Source: Hydrogenovibrio sp. JE_KL2 (lineage in GTDB: Bacteria > Pseudomonadota > Gammaproteobacteria > Thiomicrospirales > Thiomicrospiraceae). From it: 64,000 nt of DNA. Below the pieces are notes generated by a model that was given only the letters and a program-made list of their open reading frames with translations, did no database searches and had not been told where the DNA came from. Shown piece by piece: positions 47,788 to 56,472 of this stretch (within the stretch, counting starts at the first letter, position 1; each line of letters starts with the position of its first letter). The position numbers and the translations under genes were made by a program. Location of the stretch: NCBI RefSeq assembly GCF_009296185.1, contig NZ_WBJR01000003.1, positions 248,001 through 312,000 of the forward strand, given 5' to 3'.

Positions 47788-47916
47788 GAGTATTCTCCGG
47801 TGCGTCTATGATGTAGGGGGTGTTGGTTGTCGTTTCAAGGTGCTTTATGATTTCTTATTAAAGCAGTTTTTGATGACAACGCCCAGCGTTAATCTTAATT
47901 TGGTGGCAGTAAAATA

Positions 47917-47936
47917 CCCCAACCTGGTAGATTTTA
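47917..47936 (+). repeat. Dispersed CCAACCTGG repeat, copy 3 (between ldhA and chrA)
   Basis: ACCCCAACCTGGTAGATTTT, a perfect consensus copy, single (no inverted partner), in the divergent ldhA-chrA gap of about 230 bp. No other feature was seen in this gap. Confidence 0.8.
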
Positions 47937-48017
47937 TTCGCTTGTTATTCACGTCACAAAGGCGTCACTTTTATCGTTTAAAATAATCCGATATTTGATT
48001 CTAAGTTGTCCCCAGTG

Positions 48018-49385
48018 ATGTCACAACCTTCTCAATCTCCCGATCCTAAACCGATGATTCCTTTTCTGACGGCTTTGTTGTATTGGTTGAGGCTTGGATT
48101 CATCAGTTTTGGCGGACCAGCAGGGCAAATCAGTTTGATGCATCAAGAGTTGGTGGAAAGGCGTCGATGGATTTCGGAAAAGCGCTTTCTGAATGCATTG
48201 AACTACACCCTGTTACTTCCCGGGCCAGAGGCTCAACAGCTCGCAACTTACATGGGGTGGTTGATGCATGGCACAGTCGGTGGACTTGCTGCCGGACTGT
48301 TGTTTATCTTGCCGGCATTTTTCCTGTTGGTGTTGCTCAGTTGGGTTTATTTGACTTATGGTCACTTGGCTTGGATAACGGCTATTTTCTATGGCATCAA
48401 GCCTGCGGTTTTCGCCATTGTCGTGGTTGCCGTCTATCGCTTGGCAAGCCGTGTGTTGCATCATGCCGTTTTGTGGTGGCTGGCAATCGGCGCGTTTGTC
48501 GCCATCGCTGTTTTCAACTTACCTTTCCCTTTGATTATGTTGGCGGCGTTGAGCATTGCTTTGATGCTGAGCTTTGTTGCGCCTCGTGTTTTAGAGGCTA
48601 AGCCAGTTTCTGCATCAATGGGCGATAGTATGGAAAAGGCGCTGATAGATGATGATACGGTATTGGCGCACACCAAATTTCACTGGCGGAAACTGCTACA
48701 TATCGTGTTACTGGGGGTCGCTATCTGGGCGTCAGCAATGGCGGGATTAATTGTATGGACTGGCGATGTCAATTCGGCGCTGGTGCAAATGGGATGGTTT
48801 TTCACCAAGGCTGCTTGGCTGACGTTTGGTGGCGCCTATGCAGTGTTGCCTTATGTTTATCAAGGGGCGGTAGAGCATTTCGCGTGGCTGACGGCACCGC
48901 AGATGATTGATGGGCTGGCATTGGGTGAAACAACGCCTGGGCCGTTAATCATGATTGTTACTTTTATTGGTTTTGTCGGCGGTTGGGGACAAGAAGCGCT
49001 ACCAACCGTATCGCCATTTGTAAACGGGTTGTTGGCGGCAGGTGTGGTCACGTTTTTTAGTTTCTTGCCTTCTTTTCTGCTGATTTTGGCCGGCGCGCCT
49101 TTGGTGGAAGCCGGGCGTGAAAACGCCAAGCTAAAAGGGTTGTTGACGGCCATCAGTGCGGCATTGGTTGGTGTGATGATGAACCTTGCGGTCTTTTTCG
49201 GGTATCACGTTTTTTGGCCGCATGCCCCCAAAATGTTTGAAAACTTGGATGGTTGGCTGGCAATTGACCCCATCGCATTAGGCATCAGTGCGTTGGCGAT
49301 AGGGTTGTTGTTTTGGAAGCAATGGGGCTTTATCCCGGTGATTCTGTTGAGTGCCGCATTAGGATTGGTCACATTGCTTTTTTGA
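48018..49385 (+). CDS. chrA: Chromate efflux transporter ChrA
   Basis: About 455 residues with two CHR half-domains. Each has the family FGGPAGQISLMHQE / FGGAYAVLPYVYQG motif, followed by the conserved TPGPL-like and GPEAQQLATYMGW segments. It exports chromate. ATG 48018 is the natural start; upstream TTG 48006 and GTG 48015 have no better ribosome site. It has no chrB regulator nearby. Confidence 0.93.
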   Translation: MSQPSQSPDPKPMIPFLTALLYWLRLGFISFGGPAGQISLMHQELVERRRWISEKRFLNALNYTLLLPGPEAQQLATYMGWLMHGTVGGLAAGLLFILPAFFLLVLLSWVYLTYGHLAWITAIFYGIKPAVFAIVVVAVYRLASRVLHHAVLWWLAIGAFVAIAVFNLPFPLIMLAALSIALMLSFVAPRVLEAKPVSASMGDSMEKALIDDDTVLAHTKFHWRKLLHIVLLGVAIWASAMAGLIVWTGDVNSALVQMGWFFTKAAWLTFGGAYAVLPYVYQGAVEHFAWLTAPQMIDGLALGETTPGPLIMIVTFIGFVGGWGQEALPTVSPFVNGLLAAGVVTFFSFLPSFLLILAGAPLVEAGRENAKLKGLLTAISAALVGVMMNLAVFFGYHVFWPHAPKMFENLDGWLAIDPIALGISALAIGLLFWKQWGFIPVILLSAALGLVTLLF

Positions 49386-49397
49386 TGGTCTCAATCC

Positions 49398-49982
49398 TTA
49401 TTTCTTCGGTGGATATTGAGCCATCAATTTTTGCACTATTTCATTCACGAGTTTGGTGGTTTCTTCTGGCGTTGAGTGATCTTCAAGCGGTGTAGAGCTG
49501 GTGCCGCGCCATAATAATTGACCTTTCAAACTGAGGATGTCTACCACCAATTGTCCTTCTTGATACTGCTCTACATCACTACCGGTTTGAAATCCAAAGC
49601 CAGTGTAGACTCCACCGCCCAAGCCGCTTCCGAAGCCGATAGAGGTTGTCACCGGGCTGGAACGAATTTTAGACACAGAGCTGATGTGGTAGGTGATGTA
49701 GGCATCAGCACCTTTATCAACGATTGATTGTCCTTTCAGATTTAATTCATGGACTAAAGCGGTCTCAATGCGTTTGGCAATCAGTGGATTGGTTTTTTCA
49801 AAGTCAGTCGCCTTTGGTTTGGTTTGCATATCAGCCGGTAGCCACTGGTAGCTGTGGAGCTGAGTGAAATCTGCTTTAGGGTCGTAATCCTGGCTGACCT
49901 GAATCATGGAGCAGCCTGACAGTAACAGTAATGAAGCGAAAAGCCCGCCGATAAATGAGGAACGCATGATCGTTTTATTCAT
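49398..49982 (-). CDS. DUF4136 lipoprotein
   Basis: 194 residues. The signal peptide ends at the lipobox LLSGCS. YDPKADFTQLHSYQW near the start and the tail block LVDILSLKGQLLWRGT are the DUF4136 signature. This family is outer-membrane anchored with unknown function. A glycine-rich stretch (GFGSGLGGGVYTGFGF) sits in the middle. It converges on chrA. Confidence 0.85.
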   Translation of the reverse strand: MNKTIMRSSFIGGLFASLLLLSGCSMIQVSQDYDPKADFTQLHSYQWLPADMQTKPKATDFEKTNPLIAKRIETALVHELNLKGQSIVDKGADAYITYHISSVSKIRSSPVTTSIGFGSGLGGGVYTGFGFQTGSDVEQYQEGQLVVDILSLKGQLLWRGTSSTPLEDHSTPEETTKLVNEIVQKLMAQYPPKK

Positions 49983-50073
49983 GACTTTGTTTGCCTTGAT
50001 TTAAAGTGAATTGAAATGGATGAATTCTATTTTAGCTTAATCATCTGCCGGAAAACCATGAATAAGCGTGGAT

Positions 50074-50093
50074 AAAATCTGCCAGGTTGGGGT
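50074..50093 (-). repeat. Dispersed CCAACCTGG repeat, copy 4 (between EamA and DUF4136 genes)
   Basis: Reverse-strand ACCCCAACCTGGCAGATTTT, a perfect consensus copy 18 bases beyond the EamA transporter stop. Confidence 0.8.
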
Positions 50094-50110
50094 ATGAGGT
50101 GATCTGACTA

Positions 50111-50995
50111 CTATGCAACTCGCCGGGTAATCAGGTAGCCGCCAATCAAGATTGGGAAGACGCCAATCAATTGAGAAAGCGTCGGGGCTTGGTCAAGCAC
50201 CCAGTAGGACAAGCCTATCGTCATCAAAGGCGCGAGTGCGAACAGTGCGTTGACCTTGGTGATGGGGAGTAAAAAAACCGCTTCTACCCAGAGAATCTTG
50301 GCAATGACGAATACTAAGGTGCCGATCAACACTAGCCAAATCCATTGGCTTTGGACGAGTTGCCAACTCGGTGACGGCTCGAAAATAACCGCCAGAAGAT
50401 AAATGATGGGGAGCGCCAAAACGGAGCGTGTCAGCAAAATCGTTTCACTTGATACATGACGTCGCGCACGTTTTTGGTATAGGTTGACGAAAGGCGCGAT
50501 AATCGCCGCCCCTAAAACCATGGCATCCCCAATGTGTAAGCTGAAGTGCTTCGGGAAAAGTACCAGAACCGCACCGAGAGTCATCAGGATGACGCCGAGC
50601 GTATGCGGAAGATTAAGGGTTTCTCCTTGGCGTCTTCCCAGAAGAAGATACGTGAACAGAATTTGCAAAAACAGGATGATGGCGACATTGTTGGCAGAGG
50701 TGTAGCGCAACCCGAGAAAAACCAGGGCGAATAAAGTCGTAATCAAAACGCTGATCATGAAAAGCGAGAAATAGGCTTCCTTATTGAAGATTTCATCTTG
50801 TCGTTTTCTGAACAACCACCAGAAAATTAGAGCGATAGAAGCGATGGCCAAGCTGTAAAAATAAGCATGCAATGCGCCCAGAGTTGTGACGGTAAAGGTG
50901 GCGAAAATCGGAAACCAGGCTTCGATAAAAGTCAGGCTTAAAGCGAAGAACTCTCCTTTTTTTTGAGGGCTGGTGTTCGCAAAGTCAAAGCGCAT
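50111..50995 (-). CDS. EamA/DMT-family membrane exporter
   Basis: 294 residues with ten predicted membrane helices in two five-helix EamA repeats. Substrates of this family (amino acids, metabolites) cannot be read from sequence. The start (MRFDFANTSPQKKGEFFAL) is hydrophilic, followed by helix one. The gene stands alone. Confidence 0.82.
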   Translation of the reverse strand: MRFDFANTSPQKKGEFFALSLTFIEAWFPIFATFTVTTLGALHAYFYSLAIASIALIFWWLFRKRQDEIFNKEAYFSLFMISVLITTLFALVFLGLRYTSANNVAIILFLQILFTYLLLGRRQGETLNLPHTLGVILMTLGAVLVLFPKHFSLHIGDAMVLGAAIIAPFVNLYQKRARRHVSSETILLTRSVLALPIIYLLAVIFEPSPSWQLVQSQWIWLVLIGTLVFVIAKILWVEAVFLLPITKVNALFALAPLMTIGLSYWVLDQAPTLSQLIGVFPILIGGYLITRRVA

Positions 50996-51355
50996 TACAC
51001 AACCCTGCCAAGAGAAAGGGGCATCGGAAAGGCGAAGGATTTTCTATTTGTCGTCATGGGATTGTAGTGATAAGGTAAATGTACTAAAGCGTTAGTGACA
51101 AACTGGGTCAATCAGCTTGAAACTTAGTTGGAAATTTATAGTTTTCATTCTGCATGTAAAGCGCCTAAAGGCAAGTGAAATTCTGCTTGAATCAGGCAAG
51201 ATGACAAATGGATGAAAATAAGTAAAAGACGCGATATTTCGCTTACCTTTTGAAACGCTTTCAGGTAATATCGCCACGATATTTTGAGCCCTGAAATAAA
51301 GGGGATTCAAGCTGGATTTTTAGACGGTCGATTCACAAATTGGAGGCAGTGCCAC
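50996..51355. promoter_or_regulatory. Divergent intergenic region with two palindromes before the ATP-grasp gene
   Basis: About 360 bp with no credible coding sequence. Just upstream of the ATP-grasp gene lies AATATCG-cca-CGATATT (51267-51283), a perfect 7-bp inverted repeat, preceded by GAAAcgcTTTC near 51252. They are candidate operator sites. The rest shows nothing recognisable. Confidence 0.4.
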
Positions 51356-52384
51356 GTGAATATTCTATTTATTATGTACCCTTGGGAAAAAGTAGAACCG
51401 GAAACGGATTCCACCATACGCATGGTGCATGAATGTGTTTCCAGAGGACACACGGTGGCATTGGCAACGGTACACAACCTAACCATGCGTGAATCGACTG
51501 CCATGGCGTTTTGCCAGGTGTTCGATCAGCATGAACCGACACCGGCTAAAGTCGTCACTTTTTATAAGAAAGCGAAGTTCCGCAAGGTGAAATTACCCTT
51601 GGCGGGGTTCGATGCCATTATCATGCGTTCCAACCCGCCGCTGAATGTCACAGCCTTGAACTTCTTAGATTCGGTGCGTGACGATGTTTTTATCATGAAT
51701 GATATTGACGGCTTGCGTATTGCCAACAATAAGCTATACACCAGTTCCTTTGATGACCCTGATAATCGTTTTATTCCTAAGACCTATGTGTCGAAAACCC
51801 CGGAATACCTTGAGTCGGTATTGAAAAATTCCGAGTCGGGCAAAATGATTATGAAACCGTTGGACGGTTACGGCGGTCATGGCGTCATCATGGTAGAAAA
51901 ACAAGCCATCGCCAGTTTTTCATCGCTGTTGGATTTTTATATCAATAGCAGCGAAAAGGGCAATTACGTCATTTTGCAAGAGTATGTTGAAGGTGCGGAT
52001 CAAGGCGATGTGCGTATCTTGATGCTGAACGGTCAACCAATCGGTGCCATGAAACGTGTGCCGGCAACGGGGGATTTGCGCTCCAATGTTCATGCTGGCG
52101 GTACGGTGCAAAAACACCATTTAACACAAACTGAAAAAGACCTTTGTCGATTGATTGGTCCAAAACTGGTACGTGACGGTTTGTACTTTGTGGGGATTGA
52201 TGTCATTAACGGTAAGCTGATTGAAGTCAATGTTCTCAGCCCTGGCGGAATCATGCGTATCAACAAATTGAACCGCGTCAAACTGCAAACCAAAATTATC
52301 GATTTTGTCGAAGGTGTCGCCAAACGTAAACGCAATATCTCCGCTCGTAAAGCTGAGTTTTTAGAGGCAATGAAAGATGTTTGA
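51356..52384 (+). CDS. Glutathione-synthetase-like ATP-grasp ligase
   Basis: About 342 residues. The N-terminal MYPWEKVEPETDSTIRMVHE and the DDVFIMNDIDGLRIANNK, MIMKPLDGYGGHG and LIEVNVLSPGGIMR segments match the glutathione synthetase fold (GshB-like). GTG 51356 has GGAGG nine bases upstream and excludes the low-quality extension to 51284. The next gene overlaps by 8 bases, an FGase/DUF1704 fusion. No gshA is present, so the product may be another amino-acid amide rather than glutathione. Confidence 0.85.
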   Translation: MNILFIMYPWEKVEPETDSTIRMVHECVSRGHTVALATVHNLTMRESTAMAFCQVFDQHEPTPAKVVTFYKKAKFRKVKLPLAGFDAIIMRSNPPLNVTALNFLDSVRDDVFIMNDIDGLRIANNKLYTSSFDDPDNRFIPKTYVSKTPEYLESVLKNSESGKMIMKPLDGYGGHGVIMVEKQAIASFSSLLDFYINSSEKGNYVILQEYVEGADQGDVRILMLNGQPIGAMKRVPATGDLRSNVHAGGTVQKHHLTQTEKDLCRLIGPKLVRDGLYFVGIDVINGKLIEVNVLSPGGIMRINKLNRVKLQTKIIDFVEGVAKRKRNISARKAEFLEAMKDV

Positions 52385-54371
52385 ATGGAGCGAAAAAGCT
52401 TGTTTAAAAGCCATAGATAAAGGCAAGTTGTTCCATGCTCGTGTAGAAAATCTGCTTGAAATCAAAATAGAAGACTACGGTTTTTTCATTTGCGCCGCCA
52501 TTCATGACGGTCATCAACTTAGGGATGAGTTGATCGATTTGTGTGCGTTGAATGAGTCTGAACGCTTGTTTGAAGAAGACCCTTTTACAGGTGAGATGAT
52601 TGCCTCCATGCCCATCACCATCACCGCATTAGATTCCCGCTATGAATACGACCTGAACCGTGCACCGGAAAACTGCGTGTATGAAGAAGCCTGGGGTAAA
52701 CAGGTTTGGCAAACACCTTTGTCTGAAGACGTTAAACAACGTAGCTTGGAGAAGCACGCCTTGTTCTATCGTATTTTGGGTGCGCTGATTAAGAAAACCG
52801 AAAAACGCCACGGTAACTGTTTGGTGTATGACATGCATTCCTACAACTATCTGCGTATGGAAGGTCAAGAACCACCAGTTTTCAATATCGGTACCGAGCA
52901 GCTTGATTCGGTGCGTTGGGATAAAGTCATCCAGCACTGGAATCATTCATTGAACTCTATCGAGTTGCCGAATATTTCTTCTCGCTCAGCCATTAATGAA
53001 GTGTTCTGGGGGCGCGGTTATCTGGCGACTTTCGTTAAAAACAATTTCAAAAACACGCTAGCCTTGCCGACGGAAGTGAAAAAAGTCTTCATGGACGAAC
53101 AAAGCGGCGAGCCTTATCCGATGGTGTTGGATACTTTGAAAGCCGAGCTGAAAGAACGCTTTTTGAACACGGCACTGTTTTTCGCCAAGCAGCATAAACC
53201 GAAGACGCCAAAACGTAAAACGCAAATGTTGTCGTCGGAAATCGACCCAAATGTTCAGAAGTTGGACATGAAGTTGCACCGCTTGTGCAAAGGCATCGAG
53301 ACGCTAGCTTACATCAACCCGAAGAACATTGTGCGCGAGAAAAAGCGTTTCTTCGCCAAAGGCTATAATTATGAGCCGGACTTCACCTATCGTCAGTTGG
53401 AAATCAATCCGTTTGAGTTCCGCGAGAAGTTGTACAAGTTGCCGGAATCTTCCGTTAAGGACATCTCGATTCAGCAGATGTATCGTGACGTTATTGATGC
53501 TTACGCTACCAAGATTGACTTGCTCACGACTGTAGGCACCGACAAGTTCCTTTATAACTCTTTGCGTTATTATGGCGAGCCGAGTGATGAAGATATCGAG
53601 TTGGCGCATTTCCTACTCTATGCCAAACCGTTTGAAGAGTTTGCCGAGCGCAGTATTGACGCCAAGCAAGCCAAAGAGCGTTTCCTACATGCACTGGATG
53701 AATACAACATTCATTGTCATGTTGAAGTGACGGATAAGATCATTGCTTCCGCGATGGTCGACAACGGCAAGAGAACCATCCTCATCAACAAATCGATGCG
53801 AATGAATGATATGGAGTTGGACGCACTTATCCACCATGAGTTGGGTGTGCATATGGTGACGACTTATAACGCCAATAAACAGCAGTTAAAGGTCTTTAAA
53901 CTTGGTTTGCCGGGCAATACTTACACGCAAGAAGGCTTGGCGATTTTGGCGGAGTTCATGACGGGTAATTTGAACCTACCGCGTCTGCAAACTTTGGCGT
54001 TGCGTGTGATTGCCGTGAACATGATGGTGAAGCACTATGACTTTTCATACACCTTCAAGGCATTGATCGACGATTATGGGTTGGATAAGGATGAGGCCTT
54101 CCGTTTGACTGCGCGTGTTTATCGCGGAGGTGGTTTCACTAAGGATTTCTTGTATCTGCGCGGGTTGAAGGATGCATTGCGCATCTATAAAAACCACAAC
54201 CTGACGCCGCTGTATGTCGGTAAGACCAGTTTCCATTATTTGAATACCATCCAAGAGATGATTGAAAGAGGGATGGTTGCCGAGCCGACTTACTTGCCGA
54301 TGTATCTGCAAAAAGATATGGGGGTGTTGCCGAATCCGATTTTGGAATATCTGTTGGCTTGCGGTGATTAG
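52377..54371 (+). CDS. Fusion of N-formylglutamate amidohydrolase-like and DUF1704 (QEGLA) peptidase-like domains
   Basis: 664 residues. The first ~250 resemble N-formylglutamate amidohydrolases (AAIHDGHQLRDE, DSRYEYDLNRAPENC, VYDMHSYN). Residues ~290-664 are DUF1704, with IHHELGVHM, the diagnostic YTQEGLAILAEF, and a final GGGFTKDFLYLRG. DUF1704 relatives include the animal tyrosine carboxypeptidase MATCAP, so a zinc peptidase activity is plausible. The gene overlaps the ATP-grasp ligase by 8 bases; the two probably act on one peptide-like metabolite. It ends at a terminator formed by two dispersed repeats. Confidence 0.82.
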   Translation: MFEWSEKACLKAIDKGKLFHARVENLLEIKIEDYGFFICAAIHDGHQLRDELIDLCALNESERLFEEDPFTGEMIASMPITITALDSRYEYDLNRAPENCVYEEAWGKQVWQTPLSEDVKQRSLEKHALFYRILGALIKKTEKRHGNCLVYDMHSYNYLRMEGQEPPVFNIGTEQLDSVRWDKVIQHWNHSLNSIELPNISSRSAINEVFWGRGYLATFVKNNFKNTLALPTEVKKVFMDEQSGEPYPMVLDTLKAELKERFLNTALFFAKQHKPKTPKRKTQMLSSEIDPNVQKLDMKLHRLCKGIETLAYINPKNIVREKKRFFAKGYNYEPDFTYRQLEINPFEFREKLYKLPESSVKDISIQQMYRDVIDAYATKIDLLTTVGTDKFLYNSLRYYGEPSDEDIELAHFLLYAKPFEEFAERSIDAKQAKERFLHALDEYNIHCHVEVTDKIIASAMVDNGKRTILINKSMRMNDMELDALIHHELGVHMVTTYNANKQQLKVFKLGLPGNTYTQEGLAILAEFMTGNLNLPRLQTLALRVIAVNMMVKHYDFSYTFKALIDDYGLDKDEAFRLTARVYRGGGFTKDFLYLRGLKDALRIYKNHNLTPLYVGKTSFHYLNTIQEMIERGMVAEPTYLPMYLQKDMGVLPNPILEYLLACGD

Positions 54372-54394
54372 TCTTTAGCTAAATCTGGTTAACT

Positions 54395-54440
54395 AAAATC
54401 TGCCAGGTTGGGGTGTCTTTGTAGGCAACCCAACCTGGCA
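54395..54440. repeat. Dispersed CCAACCTGG repeat, copy 5, inverted pair
   Basis: A perfect reverse-strand copy at 54395-54414 and a second core in + orientation at 54429-54440. Confidence 0.85.
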
Positions 54441-54447
54441 TTTTTTT
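54401..54447 (+). terminator. Terminator built from an inverted repeat pair
   Basis: TGCCAGGTTGGG (54401-54412) and CCCAACCTGGCA (54429-54440) form a perfect 12-bp stem followed by TTTTTTT at 54441-54447. It ends the ATP-grasp/DUF1704 transcript. Confidence 0.85.
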
Positions 54448-55303
54448 AAGCGGAAATGTCTTTCACCCATTGGTGCAAAAAGCAGCCTGACTCGAAAGGC
54501 TGGTTTGCATGGTGTGTGAAGTGTTCAATGACGTTGGCTTCATTGGTTTGCGTCGCGTCATAAACATACACGGCCAGTTCGTCTCCCGACTTCAAATAAC
54601 CCGTCTCCCCAAAAGGCGTGTAGCGGGTCGCACCCAGTGTGACGATGATTTGGCTTGGGTAACCGATTGCCACCAGATAGCCATGTAGCGCTTCCAGAGG
54701 GCCAAAGTCCGGTTGGGTGTTAAGGGTTGACGTGATCCAGTTCAGCAGTTTCTCGTGAAAGTATTGGTAACCGACGACCGGGCTGTCGACACCATAGGCC
54801 AGCACCTCATTATCACGGCGAATCATGGATGCGATGTGGTAGTGGTCCAGCTTGCCGTTTTCCGAAAGATTATCTATCGCAATCCAGTCTTCGCCGATGC
54901 CGGTTGAAGAGGCACCCCAATTTTTCTTTTCGCTGATTTTGTGCGCATTGGGCCTGCGAATGGAGCAGTCATTAAATGCAGTGAAAGCTTTTGGCATCAA
55001 ACTGTGGACTTGATTGTTTTGATACTCAACGTCCAATAACAAGCAAACTTCCGGCTCCAGTTGCAGGTTTTGCATCTGCGAAAAGTCGGCAACCAACGCA
55101 TCGGAAGAAAGTGGAAAGGTTCCCACAAAAGAGTCAAACCCCGGAAGATAGATGGGAAACATACCTTTCGGAGCATGTACCTCAGCGGTTTCCACGTTGA
55201 CGAAATCAGCATCTTCACCGGCCTGTGATAAATGTTCGGCAAAGTTACCGGCGATACCAAATACTGGCAGTTGTTTGAGTGTTTCTGTTGAGAGTTGAAT
55301 CAT
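54446..55303 (-). CDS. Uncharacterised FAH-like protein (possibly DUF5718)
   Basis: 285 residues, no signal or membrane segment. The layout QLPVFGIAGNFAEHLSQAGE, LEPEVCLLLDVEY, KAFTAFNDCSIRR and GYPSQIIVTLGATRYTP resembles the fumarylacetoacetase/hydratase superfamily (FAH), in particular the DUF5718 subfamily, but the metal-binding Glu-x-Glu is not obvious. Enzymatic role unknown. It converges on the DUF1704 gene and lies downstream of cnoX. Confidence 0.55.
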   Translation of the reverse strand: MIQLSTETLKQLPVFGIAGNFAEHLSQAGEDADFVNVETAEVHAPKGMFPIYLPGFDSFVGTFPLSSDALVADFSQMQNLQLEPEVCLLLDVEYQNNQVHSLMPKAFTAFNDCSIRRPNAHKISEKKNWGASSTGIGEDWIAIDNLSENGKLDHYHIASMIRRDNEVLAYGVDSPVVGYQYFHEKLLNWITSTLNTQPDFGPLEALHGYLVAIGYPSQIIVTLGATRYTPFGETGYLKSGDELAVYVYDATQTNEANVIEHFTHHANQPFESGCFLHQWVKDISA

Positions 55304-55344
55304 GTATCTGTCTTTGAGTTCTTAAAGTCCGTTATCGTCAGTCA

Positions 55345-56208
55345 TTAAAACATTAAGTTTTGAAGTTTGCGGCGGTAGGCTTTGACCAGCTCAGGATGGT
55401 CTTGTTGCAGCAGCTCGAAAACCTCAATCAAGGTTTTTTGTGCAAGGTTATCGCCATAGCTTCTGTCCACCATGAAGAGTTTGAGAAGTGCTTGCATGGC
55501 ACTTTCAGGATTGTTGTTCAACATCAAATAACCGGAAAGCCCATAGAGTGCTTCGCAGTCGTTTTGGTCTGCGGCCAAGCGAGCTTGAATCTCTTCCAGA
55601 CTACCGACTTCGGCAACGATTTTGGTAAATTTAAACAATGCCATGAGAGATTTCCCATCTTGGGATTCTTTGGCTTCGTCCGGTAATTTATCCAGTAGGT
55701 TTTGCGCTTGTTCCAAATGTCCGCTTTGGAAATACATTTTGCAGAGATCCAAATGGACGCGGAAGTTATTGGGGTTGGCTTTTGAGGCTTCACCCAAGAG
55801 CTGGATGGCTTGGTCGTATTGGCCTTGTGCAAACGCATCATGCGCCTGGAGTCTGAGCTCTTCTGACGGGTCGGCTTTGAGGTAGGGTTGTAAGGCTGTT
55901 TGGAAAGCGCTGACAGGCTGTGCGCCTTGTAGCTCTTCGACAATTTGGCCTTGATGGTAGATTTTAAATGACGGAATGCTGCGGATTTGAAATTGATTCG
56001 CCAGCTCGGTTTGCTCTTCAGTGTTGATTTTTGCGAGGATAAAACGTCCCGCTAAATCATTGGCGAGTTTTTCCAGCACTGGCATAATCTGTTTACAAGG
56101 CCCGCACCAAGGCGCCCAAAAGTCTACCAAAACAGGCACATGCATAGAGTTTTGCACGACCATTTGTTCAAAATTTTCTTGTGTGATGTCAATAATCATC
56201 GCTTGCAT
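55345..56208 (-). CDS. cnoX: Thioredoxin-TPR co-chaperone CnoX (YbbN)
   Basis: 287 residues. A thioredoxin domain with WAPWCGPCKQIMP at about residue 32 is followed by TPR-like repeats (about 125-285). E. coli CnoX has SXXC and no reductase activity; here a complete WCGPC is present, so the protein may be redox-active. CnoX delivers oxidation-damaged clients to chaperones. ATG 56208 follows GGGAGAG. Confidence 0.9.
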   Translation of the reverse strand: MQAMIIDITQENFEQMVVQNSMHVPVLVDFWAPWCGPCKQIMPVLEKLANDLAGRFILAKINTEEQTELANQFQIRSIPSFKIYHQGQIVEELQGAQPVSAFQTALQPYLKADPSEELRLQAHDAFAQGQYDQAIQLLGEASKANPNNFRVHLDLCKMYFQSGHLEQAQNLLDKLPDEAKESQDGKSLMALFKFTKIVAEVGSLEEIQARLAADQNDCEALYGLSGYLMLNNNPESAMQALLKLFMVDRSYGDNLAQKTLIEVFELLQQDHPELVKAYRRKLQNLMF

Positions 56209-56472
56209 AATATTTCTCTCCCCAACGGTTTAGGTGGGTCTTCTATTTTATGGTGAAATCATGGTCAAAATTAAATGAGCAAATATTAATGTAATTGCGC
56301 ATGAAATGGAATTTTTTGCGGTTTTCAGGTGTCTTGACTTCATATGGTTGAAAGACATGCTTCAAAGTCTAAGTAAAAAATCATAGACACATTTATCGAG
56401 CTTCTTCATAATGAAAGTCGTATAGCCTCAACGTCGAGACTTTTTTCCTTGAAGTTTTATAGGGCTATGGTC

